From: Jejuia pallidilutea
Lineage (GTDB): Bacteria; Bacteroidota; Bacteroidia; Flavobacteriales; Flavobacteriaceae
Direction: 5' to 3'
Length of the DNA stretch: 64,000 nt
Assembly (NCBI RefSeq): GCF_002973595.1
Contig: NZ_PVEO01000002.1
Span: 186,001 to 250,000 of the forward strand
Below the pieces are notes generated by a model. That model had not been told where the DNA came from, ran no database searches, and saw only the letters and a program-made list of their open reading frames with translations. Position numbers and translations under genes: made by a program. How positions within the stretch are numbered: the first letter of the stretch is position 1; the number at the start of each line of letters is the position of its first letter. Below, piece by piece: positions 25,262 through 31,889 of the stretch.

Positions 25262-25945
25262 ATGAAAACAATAATAGTAGTTGGTGGAAGTAAGGGCATT
25301 GGTAAAGCCATTGTTGCTAAGTTAGTATCTTACTGCAAAGTTATAAACATAAGCAGAAGCGCTCCTAGCATTTCACACGATAACTTAACACACTTTAATT
25401 GTGATGTTACCCAAGACGAATTACCCGAAATAGAAAATGCGGACGGTTTAGTGTATTGCCCCGGCAGTATTAATTTAAAACCCATATCTCGTTTAAGTAT
25501 AGATGATTTTAAAGAAGACTTTGATATAAACGTACTTGGCGCAGTAAAAGTAATTCAAAAATACCTTCCAATTTTAAAGAATGGCAATACGCCTTCGGTA
25601 GTACTATTTAGTACTGTTGCCGCAAAACTTGGTATGCCCTACCATGCGAGTATAGCTGTAGCAAAATCGGGTGTAGAAGGTTTAGTAAAATCTTTAGGTG
25701 CCGAATTAGCACCTACGCTACGCATTAATGCCATAGCCCCTACTGTAACCAATACAGAACTCGCATCTAAACTTTTACGGAATGATAAAATGATCGACAA
25801 TATTACGGAACGTCATCCCCTAAAAAAATTCCTATCTCCAGAAGAAGTAGCAGATATGGCAGAGTTTTTATTGTCTGATAGTTCTGCTTCAGTTTCCGGT
25901 CAGGTATTCGAAATGGATTGCGGTATCGTAAGCTTTAAAATTTAA
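25262..25945 (+). CDS. Short-chain dehydrogenase/reductase
   Basis: The 227-residue protein is a classical SDR. It has the coenzyme motif VVGGSKGIGKA (residues 6-16), a modified NAG region YCPGS (about 62), the catalytic Ser in VVLFSTVA, and the YHASIAVAKSG motif with catalytic Tyr and Lys. A PTVTNTELA segment follows, and DCG near the C-terminus is usual. It lies between the small paralogue and glutathione peroxidase with gaps of 21 and 4 bases. SDRs of this kind recur in light-induced clusters next to photolyase and TspO genes. The substrate cannot be read from the sequence. Confidence 0.9.
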   Translation: MKTIIVVGGSKGIGKAIVAKLVSYCKVINISRSAPSISHDNLTHFNCDVTQDELPEIENADGLVYCPGSINLKPISRLSIDDFKEDFDINVLGAVKVIQKYLPILKNGNTPSVVLFSTVAAKLGMPYHASIAVAKSGVEGLVKSLGAELAPTLRINAIAPTVTNTELASKLLRNDKMIDNITERHPLKKFLSPEEVADMAEFLLSDSSASVSGQVFEMDCGIVSFKI

Positions 25946-25949
25946 AATT

Positions 25950-26486
25950 ATGAATCCCCTAAAAGCATTTGTTGCTACCCTAGGTACAAAAAGCCCAAAA
26001 CAAAAAATGGATATTGATAACATTTACGGTATTTCCATTAACGCTTTAAACGGTAAACCTATAGATTTATCTAGTTTTAAAGGAAAATATATTCTTTTTG
26101 TAAATGTAGCCTCTAAATGTGGGTTTACGCCACAATATAAAGATTTGCAGAAGCTTTATGAAACCTATGGTGAAACACTACAAGTTATTGGTGTACCATG
26201 TAATCAATTTGGTGCACAAGAACCTGGAGATGCCAATACCATAGAAACATTTTGCGAGGTAAATTATGGTGTTAGTTTTTTAATTACAGAAAAAATTGAT
26301 GTAAAAGGCAAAAACCAACATCCGTTGTATACATGGTTAACCCAAAAAATAAATAACGGCGTAAAAGATTCTACCGTAAAGTGGAATTTTCAAAAGTATC
26401 TGGTAGATGCAAAAGGAGATTTAATAGACTATTATTATTCCACAACCAGTCCTTTAAGTTCAAAAATTGTAAAACACTTAAAATAA
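25950..26486 (+). CDS. Glutathione peroxidase-type thiol peroxidase (Cys type)
   Basis: This 178-residue protein reduces peroxides with a cysteine at the position occupied by selenocysteine in animal enzymes. The active-site segments are VNVASKCGFTPQY (Cys57), VPCNQFGAQEPG (Gln86) and VKWNFQKY (Trp145, Asn146), the complete catalytic set. The residue Cys102 in ETFCEVNY may resolve the disulfide with thioredoxin. A short N-terminal extension is present but no clear signal peptide. It lies in the photobiology operon four bases after an SDR gene, which fits protection against photo-oxidative stress. In bacteria such enzymes normally use thioredoxin rather than glutathione. Confidence 0.93.
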   Translation: MNPLKAFVATLGTKSPKQKMDIDNIYGISINALNGKPIDLSSFKGKYILFVNVASKCGFTPQYKDLQKLYETYGETLQVIGVPCNQFGAQEPGDANTIETFCEVNYGVSFLITEKIDVKGKNQHPLYTWLTQKINNGVKDSTVKWNFQKYLVDAKGDLIDYYYSTTSPLSSKIVKHLK

Positions 26487-26492
26487 ATTGCT

Positions 26493-26669
26493 ATGTTTAG
26501 TTTCCTAAAGAAAAAATCAAAAAAAGAAAAATTAGAAGAAAAGTTTAAAAAATTAATGAAAGAGTGGCACGACCTCTCTACCGTTAATAGAGCTGCTAGC
26601 GATGAAAAATATGCCGAAGCACAAGAAATCGCTAAAATATTGAATGACATGAAACATGAAGCTGCTTAA
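26493..26669 (+). CDS. Lacal_2735 family small protein
   Basis: The 58-residue gene lies between glutathione peroxidase and tspO. ATG 26493 is six bases after the previous stop and the gene overlaps tspO by 14 bases. The product begins MFSFLKKKSKKEKLEEKFKK and continues HDLSTVNRAASDEKYAEA, the pattern of the Lacal_2735 family found in Flavobacteriaceae. It is an all-helical, amphipathic and highly charged protein with a likely coiled-coil N-terminal half. The function is unknown. Its tight placement argues that it is expressed with the operon. Confidence 0.82.
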   Translation: MFSFLKKKSKKEKLEEKFKKLMKEWHDLSTVNRAASDEKYAEAQEIAKILNDMKHEAA

Positions 26670-27117
26670 ATACACCGTCATTTTTTTAGTCATTAATTTT
26701 GGAGCATTAGCCATTGGCAGTTGGTTAATGGCTAATGGTCCGCAAACCAGTTGGTACATAAATTTAAACAAGGCGCCTTGGACGCCTCCCGGATGGGTGT
26801 TTGGTGCTGCGTGGACTACCATAATGATATGCTTTTCTATTTATATGGCCTACCTATACAAAGCGCTACCCAATGTAACAGTATTAGGTTTATTTAGCAT
26901 TCAATTTGTACTAAATATTATTTGGAACTACATTTTTTTCAATCAACATTTAGTTGGTTTTGGTCTTACAATTATTACACTATTAACTTTTGTTGTTGCA
27001 GTCTTTACATTTTCTTTTATTAAGAAAATGAAAATAAAAACAATACTAGTACTCCCCTATTTAATTTGGTTGTGCATCGCCACATCGCTTAACGCATATG
27101 TACTTTTGAATAATTAA
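26656..27117 (+). CDS. TspO/MBR family membrane protein
   Basis: TspO proteins bind porphyrins and regulate tetrapyrrole or carotenoid responses to oxygen and light. The 153-residue protein has five membrane segments and the family pattern WYINLNKAPWTPPGWVFGAAWTTIM (about residues 35-59). A FVLNIIWNYIFFNQH segment follows near 90-104, where Trp and Asn are conserved. The N-terminal span lacks a cleavable signal. The start overlaps the Lacal_2735 gene by 14 bases. Next to photolyases, it is consistent with a light or porphyrin stress response, as tspO is also found in light-induced gene sets of other bacteria. Confidence 0.92.
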   Translation: MKLLKYTVIFLVINFGALAIGSWLMANGPQTSWYINLNKAPWTPPGWVFGAAWTTIMICFSIYMAYLYKALPNVTVLGLFSIQFVLNIIWNYIFFNQHLVGFGLTIITLLTFVVAVFTFSFIKKMKIKTILVLPYLIWLCIATSLNAYVLLNN

Positions 27118-27119
27118 AA

Positions 27120-27581
27120 ATGAAAATATACACCTTACACAAAAAACAGAATTTACCAATTACTGTAGACAAGGCTTGGGAATTTCTATCAGACCCTAAA
27201 AACTTAAAAACCATTACCCCAGATTATATGGGGTTTCATATTTTATCTGGAGCCGATAGACCTATGTTTGCGGGTCAAATTATTCAATACATTGTAACAC
27301 CTGTTTTGGGCATTAAAACCAAATGGGTAACAGAAATAACCCATTGTGTTAACAAACACTACTTTGTAGACGAACAACGCTTTGGCCCTTATGCCCTATG
27401 GCATCATAAACATTTTATAAATGAAATTGAAGGTGGTGTAGAAATGGAAGATATTATAGATTATAAAGTGCCTTTTGGTTTGCTTGGGCAACTTGTACAC
27501 CCTATTTTAGTAAAACCAAAACTCGAAGAAATTTTTAATTACAGAACCCAGAAATTAGAAGCATTATTCGGTAAATATTAA
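27120..27581 (+). CDS. SRPBCC-superfamily ligand-binding protein
   Basis: The 153-residue protein shows the SRPBCC (START/Bet v1-like) pattern. The N-terminal YTLHKKQNLPITVDKAWEFLSDP is followed by NLKTITPDYMGF, a strand-rich middle (WVTEITHCVNKHYFVDEQRFGPYALWHHKH) and a long C-terminal helix, FNYRTQKLEALF. This subfamily is often encoded beside photolyases and cell-division-inhibitor-like SDRs. It begins two bases after tspO and ends two bases before the photolyase gene, so coupling is tight. It probably binds a small hydrophobic ligand; the identity is unknown. Confidence 0.88.
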   Translation: MKIYTLHKKQNLPITVDKAWEFLSDPKNLKTITPDYMGFHILSGADRPMFAGQIIQYIVTPVLGIKTKWVTEITHCVNKHYFVDEQRFGPYALWHHKHFINEIEGGVEMEDIIDYKVPFGLLGQLVHPILVKPKLEEIFNYRTQKLEALFGKY

Positions 27582-27583
27582 CA

Positions 27584-28888
27584 ATGAAACAACCTCTAAA
27601 CATTTTTTGGTTTCGACGCGATTTAAGACTAGATGACAATGTTGGCTTTTACCAAGCCCTAAAAGGAGACCATCCTGTTTTACCAATTTTTATTTTTGAT
27701 TCTGAAATATTGGATAAATTGCCCGAAGACGACGCACGAGTTACCTTTATTTTTGAAACCTTGCAAAACATGCGCAATAAACTGCAAGAAGAACACGAGA
27801 GCAGTATTGCAATGTTTCATGGTAAACCAATTGACATTTATAAGCAATTGGTGAAAGATTATGATATAAAAACGGTATTTACCAATAGGGATTACGAACC
27901 TTACGCTAAGGAGCGCGACACCGCCATAGAAACATTTTTAAATGAAAACACTATTACATTTAAAACGTTTAAAGATCAGGTTATTTTTGAGAAGGACGAG
28001 GTTGTAAAAAAAGATGGCGATCCTTACGTGGTGTACACGCCTTATATGAAAACCTGGAAAGAAAAATTTGAGTCTGTAGACCTAGAAATCTACTACACAA
28101 ACAACTACTTAAACAATTTGGTAAAACACTCTAGGTTACCAAATTTAAGCTTATCAGACATAGGTTTTAAAAAGTCTAGTCAAGAAATAGCTGCTTACGA
28201 TGTAACGCCAACCCTTATTCAAGACTATGAAGATACGCGTAATTTCCCAGCAAAAGATGCCACCTCTAGATTAGGGCCACATTTACGCTTTGGTACCGTA
28301 AGTATTAGAAAAATGATAAAGAAAGCCATAGCAGAAAAAAACGAAATTTTTTGGCAAGAACTTATTTGGCGCGAGTTTTTTATGCAAATCCTTTGGCATT
28401 TTCCACATACAAAAGACGAAAGTTTTAAATCTAAATACGACCGCATACAATGGCGCAACAACGAAGCCGAGTTTAAAAAGTGGTGCGATGGAAAAACCGG
28501 GTATCCTTTGGTAGATGCAGGTATGCGCCAACTCAACCAAACTGGTTTTATGCATAACCGTGTGCGCATGTTGGTTGGTAGCTTTTTATGCAAACATTTG
28601 TTAATAGATTGGCGCTGGGGCGAAGCCTATTTTGCCGAAAAATTACACGATTACGAAATGGCAAGCAATGTAGGAAATTGGCAGTGGGTAGCCGGTAGTG
28701 GTGTAGATGCCGCACCTTACTTTAGAATATTTAACCCTACAACGCAAATACAAAAATTTGATAAGGACTTAAACTACATAAAAAAATGGGTGCCAGATTT
28801 TCAAGAACTTACCTATCCTGAACAAATTGTAGACCATAAGTTTGCAAGAGAACGCTGTTTAGAAACTTACAAGGCAGCTTTAAACTAA
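27584..28888 (+). CDS. phr: Class I deoxyribodipyrimidine photolyase (CPD repair)
   Basis: This enzyme uses light and reduced FAD to split cyclobutane pyrimidine dimers. The 434-residue protein has the antenna-binding N-terminal domain (IFWFRRDLRLDDNVGF, residues 6-21). The FAD domain carries ATSRLGPHLRFGTVSIR, QELIWREFFMQI, TGYPLVDAGMRQLNQTG and MHNRVRMLVGSF. The diagnostic ASNVGNWQWVAGSGVDAAPY followed by FRIFNP matches class I CPD photolyases. All motifs are intact. It is the final gene of the second photobiology operon, with a strong terminator 66 bases downstream. Confidence 0.95.
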   Translation: MKQPLNIFWFRRDLRLDDNVGFYQALKGDHPVLPIFIFDSEILDKLPEDDARVTFIFETLQNMRNKLQEEHESSIAMFHGKPIDIYKQLVKDYDIKTVFTNRDYEPYAKERDTAIETFLNENTITFKTFKDQVIFEKDEVVKKDGDPYVVYTPYMKTWKEKFESVDLEIYYTNNYLNNLVKHSRLPNLSLSDIGFKKSSQEIAAYDVTPTLIQDYEDTRNFPAKDATSRLGPHLRFGTVSIRKMIKKAIAEKNEIFWQELIWREFFMQILWHFPHTKDESFKSKYDRIQWRNNEAEFKKWCDGKTGYPLVDAGMRQLNQTGFMHNRVRMLVGSFLCKHLLIDWRWGEAYFAEKLHDYEMASNVGNWQWVAGSGVDAAPYFRIFNPTTQIQKFDKDLNYIKKWVPDFQELTYPEQIVDHKFARERCLETYKAALN

Positions 28889-28953
28889 TAGCTTGTTTCA
28901 TGATTATTAAATAACTGATTTTAAAATAATTACACATATTACAAAAAGATTTT

Positions 28954-29000
28954 ATAACCTTGTAGATCTTCAGGATCTTACAAGGTTTATAATTTTTTTT
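28954..29000 (+). terminator. Strong Rho-independent terminator after the photolyase
   Basis: AACCTTGTA (28956-28964) pairs with TACAAGGTT (28979-28987), with an inner GATC/GATC pairing possible. The stem is followed by TATAA and eight T residues. It ends the second photobiology operon and marks the left flank of the cassette region. Confidence 0.88.
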
Positions 29001-29307
29001 AATAAACAGGTCTCTATAAACAATTACTTACGCCAGTAATTAAACTAAATATACTCTTAGGTTTTATAGTGCTAAACCATAACTAAATTCTTTTAAGTTT
29101 ACGCTTCCCACAATTTTTATTTAAACTACTTAAACTTAGTAAGTAATACACCACTATAGAAATAAGATATTTATACAAAACCTTTGTGTAATATCTTAAA
29201 TTTTATATTTTTAACAAAGCAATTAATAACACACTTTTTTACACCAAAACCATGGTTATCCTAACAAAAGGATGGGATAATACTCTAAAGGGTGTTGATA
29301 TGATTTA
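29001..29307. other. AT-rich gap on the left side of the cassette array
   Basis: No gene is visible. One imperfect palindrome, AACACACTTT (29228-29237) with AAAGGGTGTT (29287-29296), nine of ten paired, ends close to the first GTT junction at 29308. A small hairpin, TTATCC...GGATAA, lies in its loop. This could be a degenerate recombination site at the left end of the array, but the boxes do not match those of the three elements to the right. Confidence 0.3.
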
Positions 29308-29320
29308 GTTGCCCACAATT

Positions 29321-30103
29321 ATGAAAAACATTTTTGCAATCATATTTTCACTTCTGCTAGTTCAGTATATTTTTGGGCAAAAAACACCAGTTTCTTATGT
29401 GAATGATTCACGGATTGGAAATAATCAAGGTTGGGTAATTGACAATAAAATATCTGAAATAACTCTCAAAACAGATAGTGAATTTGAATTTTGGAGTAGA
29501 CAAGTAATTAATTCTTGTTTAACTTGGAGAGAATATAATGGAATTTGGGAAAGAAAAAACGATACAATCTTTTTTTATGACCAGTATGAGGTAAAAGCAA
29601 GTGATTCTCATTTTAGTTTTTCAACTAACGACCAAAACGAATTTTTCCAACTGGAATTTAAAACGGATAAAGGCTCTGACTTAACTAACAAAAATATCAA
29701 TATCGCATTTCTTTTTGATTTGGGCGAAGAAGATTGGGAAATTGAAGAGTTTGAAATGATACTGGAAGATGATTTCAGCTTAAAAATTCCCTTTAAAAAT
29801 ATTCCGAATATAAATAAGCTCGCAACAATACGTTTTTTATACTCTTTAAGTAACGGAGAGAAACGATTTGGATTTATATCAGCAGACGAAACACCAACTG
29901 AAAAAGAAAAAGAGCTTCCAAATATGATAGAAGTGACTTTAATAGAACAACCTGAAAAGGAAATAGTCAAAAGAATAACTAAAGGGATTTTCATCGATGA
30001 TGAAATTAAAATTATATCTACTCATAAGAACAAAACGAAATTAAAAGATGAAACGCCTGAATTAATATTTAAAGAATTTTATAAAAAAGAAACTGAAAAA
30101 TAA
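29321..30103 (+). CDS. Cassette 1: secreted protein of unknown function
   Basis: The start is ATG 29321, giving a clean signal peptide (MKNIFAIIFSLLLVQYIFGQ). A TTG four codons upstream lies within the GTTGCCCAC junction and is not needed. The mature protein (about 240 residues) is rich in Asp, Glu, Asn and Lys and has beta-strand-like segments such as NQGWVIDNKISEITL and FGFISADETPTEKEKELP. I do not recognise a family. It is the only gene of the first cassette, from GTTGCCCACA at 29308 to TGTGGGCAAC at 30105-30114. No -7 box is visible directly in front, so it may depend on read-through. Confidence 0.7.
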   Translation: MKNIFAIIFSLLLVQYIFGQKTPVSYVNDSRIGNNQGWVIDNKISEITLKTDSEFEFWSRQVINSCLTWREYNGIWERKNDTIFFYDQYEVKASDSHFSFSTNDQNEFFQLEFKTDKGSDLTNKNINIAFLFDLGEEDWEIEEFEMILEDDFSLKIPFKNIPNINKLATIRFLYSLSNGEKRFGFISADETPTEKEKELPNMIEVTLIEQPEKEIVKRITKGIFIDDEIKIISTHKNKTKLKDETPELIFKEFYKKETEK

Positions 30104-30105
30104 CT

Positions 30106-30241
30106 GTGGGCAACAATGTGTATAATTCATTGCTAGTAAAGGCTTACTTACGAAAATCCTCGCGGATTTTCTATTCGGTATATATTTGCTAAATTAGTTG
30201 TTGAGACACGCAACGAAATCATACACTGGTCCGTTAGCTCT
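30106..30241 (+). repeat. attC-like element 1 (end of cassette 1, start of cassette 2)
   Basis: The element runs from GTGGGCAAC (30106-30114) to GTTAGCTCT (30233-30241). GTGTAT (30118-30123) pairs with ATACAC (30221-30226), and ATTCATTGC (30125-30133) pairs with GCAACGAAAT (30210-30219). Between the outer AAC/GTT and the inner stem lie unpaired spacers of unequal length, AAT and TGGTCC. An inner hairpin AAAATCC...GGATTTT occupies the centre. The left box is the exact reverse complement of the start of cassette 1 (29308), not of the box on its right, as in integron attC sites. Confidence 0.7.
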
Positions 30242-30256
30242 TATTTGAAACACGTG

Positions 30257-30286
30257 TTGCAAATAAAAAAAAAACACGTATCTTTG
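30257..30286 (+). promoter_or_regulatory. Cassette 2 promoter (TTG-N19-TATCTTTG)
   Basis: TTG (30257-30259) and TATCTTTG (30279-30286) are separated by 19 bases, a good match to the Bacteroidota promoter. It lies inside the cassette, 16 bases behind the recombination box and 17 bases before the antitoxin ATG. Toxin-antitoxin cassettes in integrons commonly carry their own promoter. Confidence 0.75.
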
Positions 30287-30303
30287 TTTAAAAGACGAAT
30301 AGT

Positions 30304-30558
30304 ATGAATACCAAATTAACTTTGACAATAGAAAAAGAAGTCATTGAAATTGCAAAAGAATATGCAAAGGAAAAAGGACAAAGTCTTTCGGAAATGGTAG
30401 AAAATTATTTCAAGTTTGTAACTGTCAAAAGAATGAAAATCAAGGAAAAACAACTTTCACCTAAGGTTAGAAAATTAAGAGGAATTATTAAAACCAATGA
30501 TAATTTTGATTATAAACAAATTTTAACCGAAGAACTGTCAAAAAAATATGGAGTATAA
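30304..30558 (+). CDS. Cassette 2: DUF6364-type antitoxin
   Basis: The 84-residue protein begins with a ribbon-helix-helix-like segment (TKLTLTIEKEVIEIAKEYAK, then KGQSLSEMVENYFKFVT) of the DUF6364 type. A basic, Lys-rich linker and a C-terminal tail ending LTEELSKKYGV follow. RHH antitoxins bind operator DNA with the N-terminus and the toxin with the C-terminus. The gene overlaps the PIN-domain gene by 11 bases, the usual arrangement of such toxin-antitoxin pairs. It has its own promoter. It should form a dimer that neutralises the PIN toxin and represses the promoter; this is inferred from family knowledge. Confidence 0.82.
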   Translation: MNTKLTLTIEKEVIEIAKEYAKEKGQSLSEMVENYFKFVTVKRMKIKEKQLSPKVRKLRGIIKTNDNFDYKQILTEELSKKYGV

Positions 30559-30979
30559 ACTTTTTGTTGATTCGGATGTGGTGATTGACTTTTTTACTGA
30601 CCGAGAACTTCACGTTAATCCTGCGAGCGAACTTTTTGAATTAAATGAACAAGGTGATGTTAAATTATACTTATCTGCTGTAAGTATAAACAACATCTAT
30701 TACATAGTGAGGAGGTTTTTAGGGCACAAGAAAACACTTGAAGTTGTTGAAACATTAACCGAAATGACCGAAATTGTCGGAACTACAAAAAAAGAGATTA
30801 TTCAAGCGTTAAAGAATCGATTTACAGACTATGAAGATTCTATCCAATATTCTTCTGCTCTTACAATTAAAGGTTTAGATGCAATTATTACTCGGAATAT
30901 AAAAGATTATAGAACCTCTTCAATCGCAGTTATGACACCCCTGAATTTTCTGAAAATGAAAGAAAAAAACGAGAGCTAA
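30548..30979 (+). CDS. Cassette 2: PIN-domain toxin (VapC-like ribonuclease)
   Basis: PIN toxins are Mg2+-dependent ribonucleases. The 143-residue protein has the first acidic residues in LFVDSDVVIDFF (Asp8, Asp10, Asp14) and SAVSINNIYYIVRR. The later acidic cluster DYEDSIQYSSA is followed by DAIITRNIKDYRTSSIAV, the typical C-terminal PIN motif. It begins 11 bases inside the antitoxin gene. Its stop codon (30977-30979) lies inside the AGAGCTAAC box of the next attC-like element, so gene end and recombination site are fused. Such pairs are thought to stabilise cassette arrays by killing cells that lose them. Confidence 0.88.
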   Translation: MEYKLFVDSDVVIDFFTDRELHVNPASELFELNEQGDVKLYLSAVSINNIYYIVRRFLGHKKTLEVVETLTEMTEIVGTTKKEIIQALKNRFTDYEDSIQYSSALTIKGLDAIITRNIKDYRTSSIAVMTPLNFLKMKEKNES

Positions 30980-31110
30980 CAATGTATAAGAAATAATAGC
31001 GGTTTTATCGCTAAAACGAAAGAAAGTGAATAAAAAAAGGTCTATGTTTAATCGAAAAGTTAGTGAGTAAAATCCGCTACTATTATCATACGTTACCGCC
31101 GTTAGCAAAA
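30972..31110 (+). repeat. attC-like element 2 (end of cassette 2, start of cassette 3)
   Basis: The element runs from AGAGCTAAC (30972-30980) to GTTAGCAAAA (31101-31110). GTAT (30984-30987) pairs with ATAC (31088-31091), and AATAATAGCGG (30992-31002) pairs with CCGCTACTATTAT (31074-31086) with a two-base bulge. The outer GCTAAC pairs with GTTAGC. The unpaired spacers are 3 and 9 bases. The left box is the reverse complement of GTTAGCTCT at the start of cassette 2. Its interior sequence is unrelated to element 1 although the fold and length (139 against 136 bases) agree. Confidence 0.7.
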
Positions 31111-31119
31111 ATTTACAAA

Positions 31120-31752
31120 ATGAAAATAACCTTAACTATCTTATTAATATGTTTTTTTCATCTTTTTTCATTTGCTCAGAAAAAAGAACTTTACGTCAAT
31201 GATGATTTTGAATATATATCAAAAACTGAGTTTGACAAAAAGTCTGAACAGCCTTTTGACTATAATCTAAGATTTGAATTAGACTCTGCTTACTTAAATG
31301 TAAAAGTTGCTAGATACAAGAAAGGTAAAATAGAACTAAAGGTTCTTAACTCAATTAAAAATACATTTTGTAAAAATGAGGAGTTCAGCGATAATGAAAT
31401 ATTTCTAATAAATTATTACCCTGGAAATGACAAATGCAGTACAAATGGATATAAATCAAATTTTAAATCAAAATATAACAAGTATCGTAGAAAGTTTGAT
31501 AAAATAGAAAATTTAAAACAACTGTTTGTATATAAATCAGATGACGGACTAAAAGGATTTGGTAATAAAATTGACTGGCAATCTGATATTAATAGTCTGA
31601 TTGAAAAAACATTTTATCCTATTCCTTATCCTTGTGGAGGCTATCTGATTATTGATAGTAAAGGCAATTACATCTCTGAAAGAGGAGAATATTGCTATTC
31701 GAAAATATTAATAGATGAAATAAAAACTTTTGCTAACATTGACTATAAGTAA
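31120..31752 (+). CDS. Cassette 3: secreted protein of unknown function
   Basis: The start is ATG 31120, which begins a signal peptide (MKITLTILLICFFHLFSFAQ). The longer upstream frame runs into the attC-like element. The mature protein of about 190 residues is Lys-, Asp- and Tyr-rich with FEYISKTEFDKK, VKVARYKKGKIELKVL and YPCGGYLIIDSKGNYISERG segments. It may be a small alpha/beta domain with a thioredoxin-like end, but I cannot name a family. Its last codons, from Phe-Ala-Asn to the stop, overlap the left arm of the next attC-like element (31728 onward), so part of the protein sequence is written in the recombination site. Confidence 0.7.
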   Translation: MKITLTILLICFFHLFSFAQKKELYVNDDFEYISKTEFDKKSEQPFDYNLRFELDSAYLNVKVARYKKGKIELKVLNSIKNTFCKNEEFSDNEIFLINYYPGNDKCSTNGYKSNFKSKYNKYRRKFDKIENLKQLFVYKSDDGLKGFGNKIDWQSDINSLIEKTFYPIPYPCGGYLIIDSKGNYISERGEYCYSKILIDEIKTFANIDYK

Positions 31753-31863
31753 TTGCTTGTTCTCGTCTACTTCTAAAAATCCTATTAGATTTTCAGTTTG
31801 GTGTGTAATTGCAAAGTTAAGTGCTAAACCACGCAACGAGCTATATACAAATCTGTTAGTCCT
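31728..31863 (+). repeat. attC-like element 3 (end of cassette 3, start of cassette 4)
   Basis: The element runs from TTTTGCTAAC (31728-31737) to GTTAGTCCT (31855-31863), 136 bases. The left box is the exact 10-base reverse complement of GTTAGCAAAA at the start of cassette 3. The inner arms CTATAAGTAATTGC and GCAACGAGCTATATA pair imperfectly. Its right two thirds resemble element 1 in sequence (AAAATCC...GATTTTC, then CACGCAACGA and TATACA before GTTAG). The left arm lies within the coding sequence of the preceding gene. Confidence 0.65.
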
Positions 31864-31889
31864 AATTGACGCTCCTAAATCAATATACA

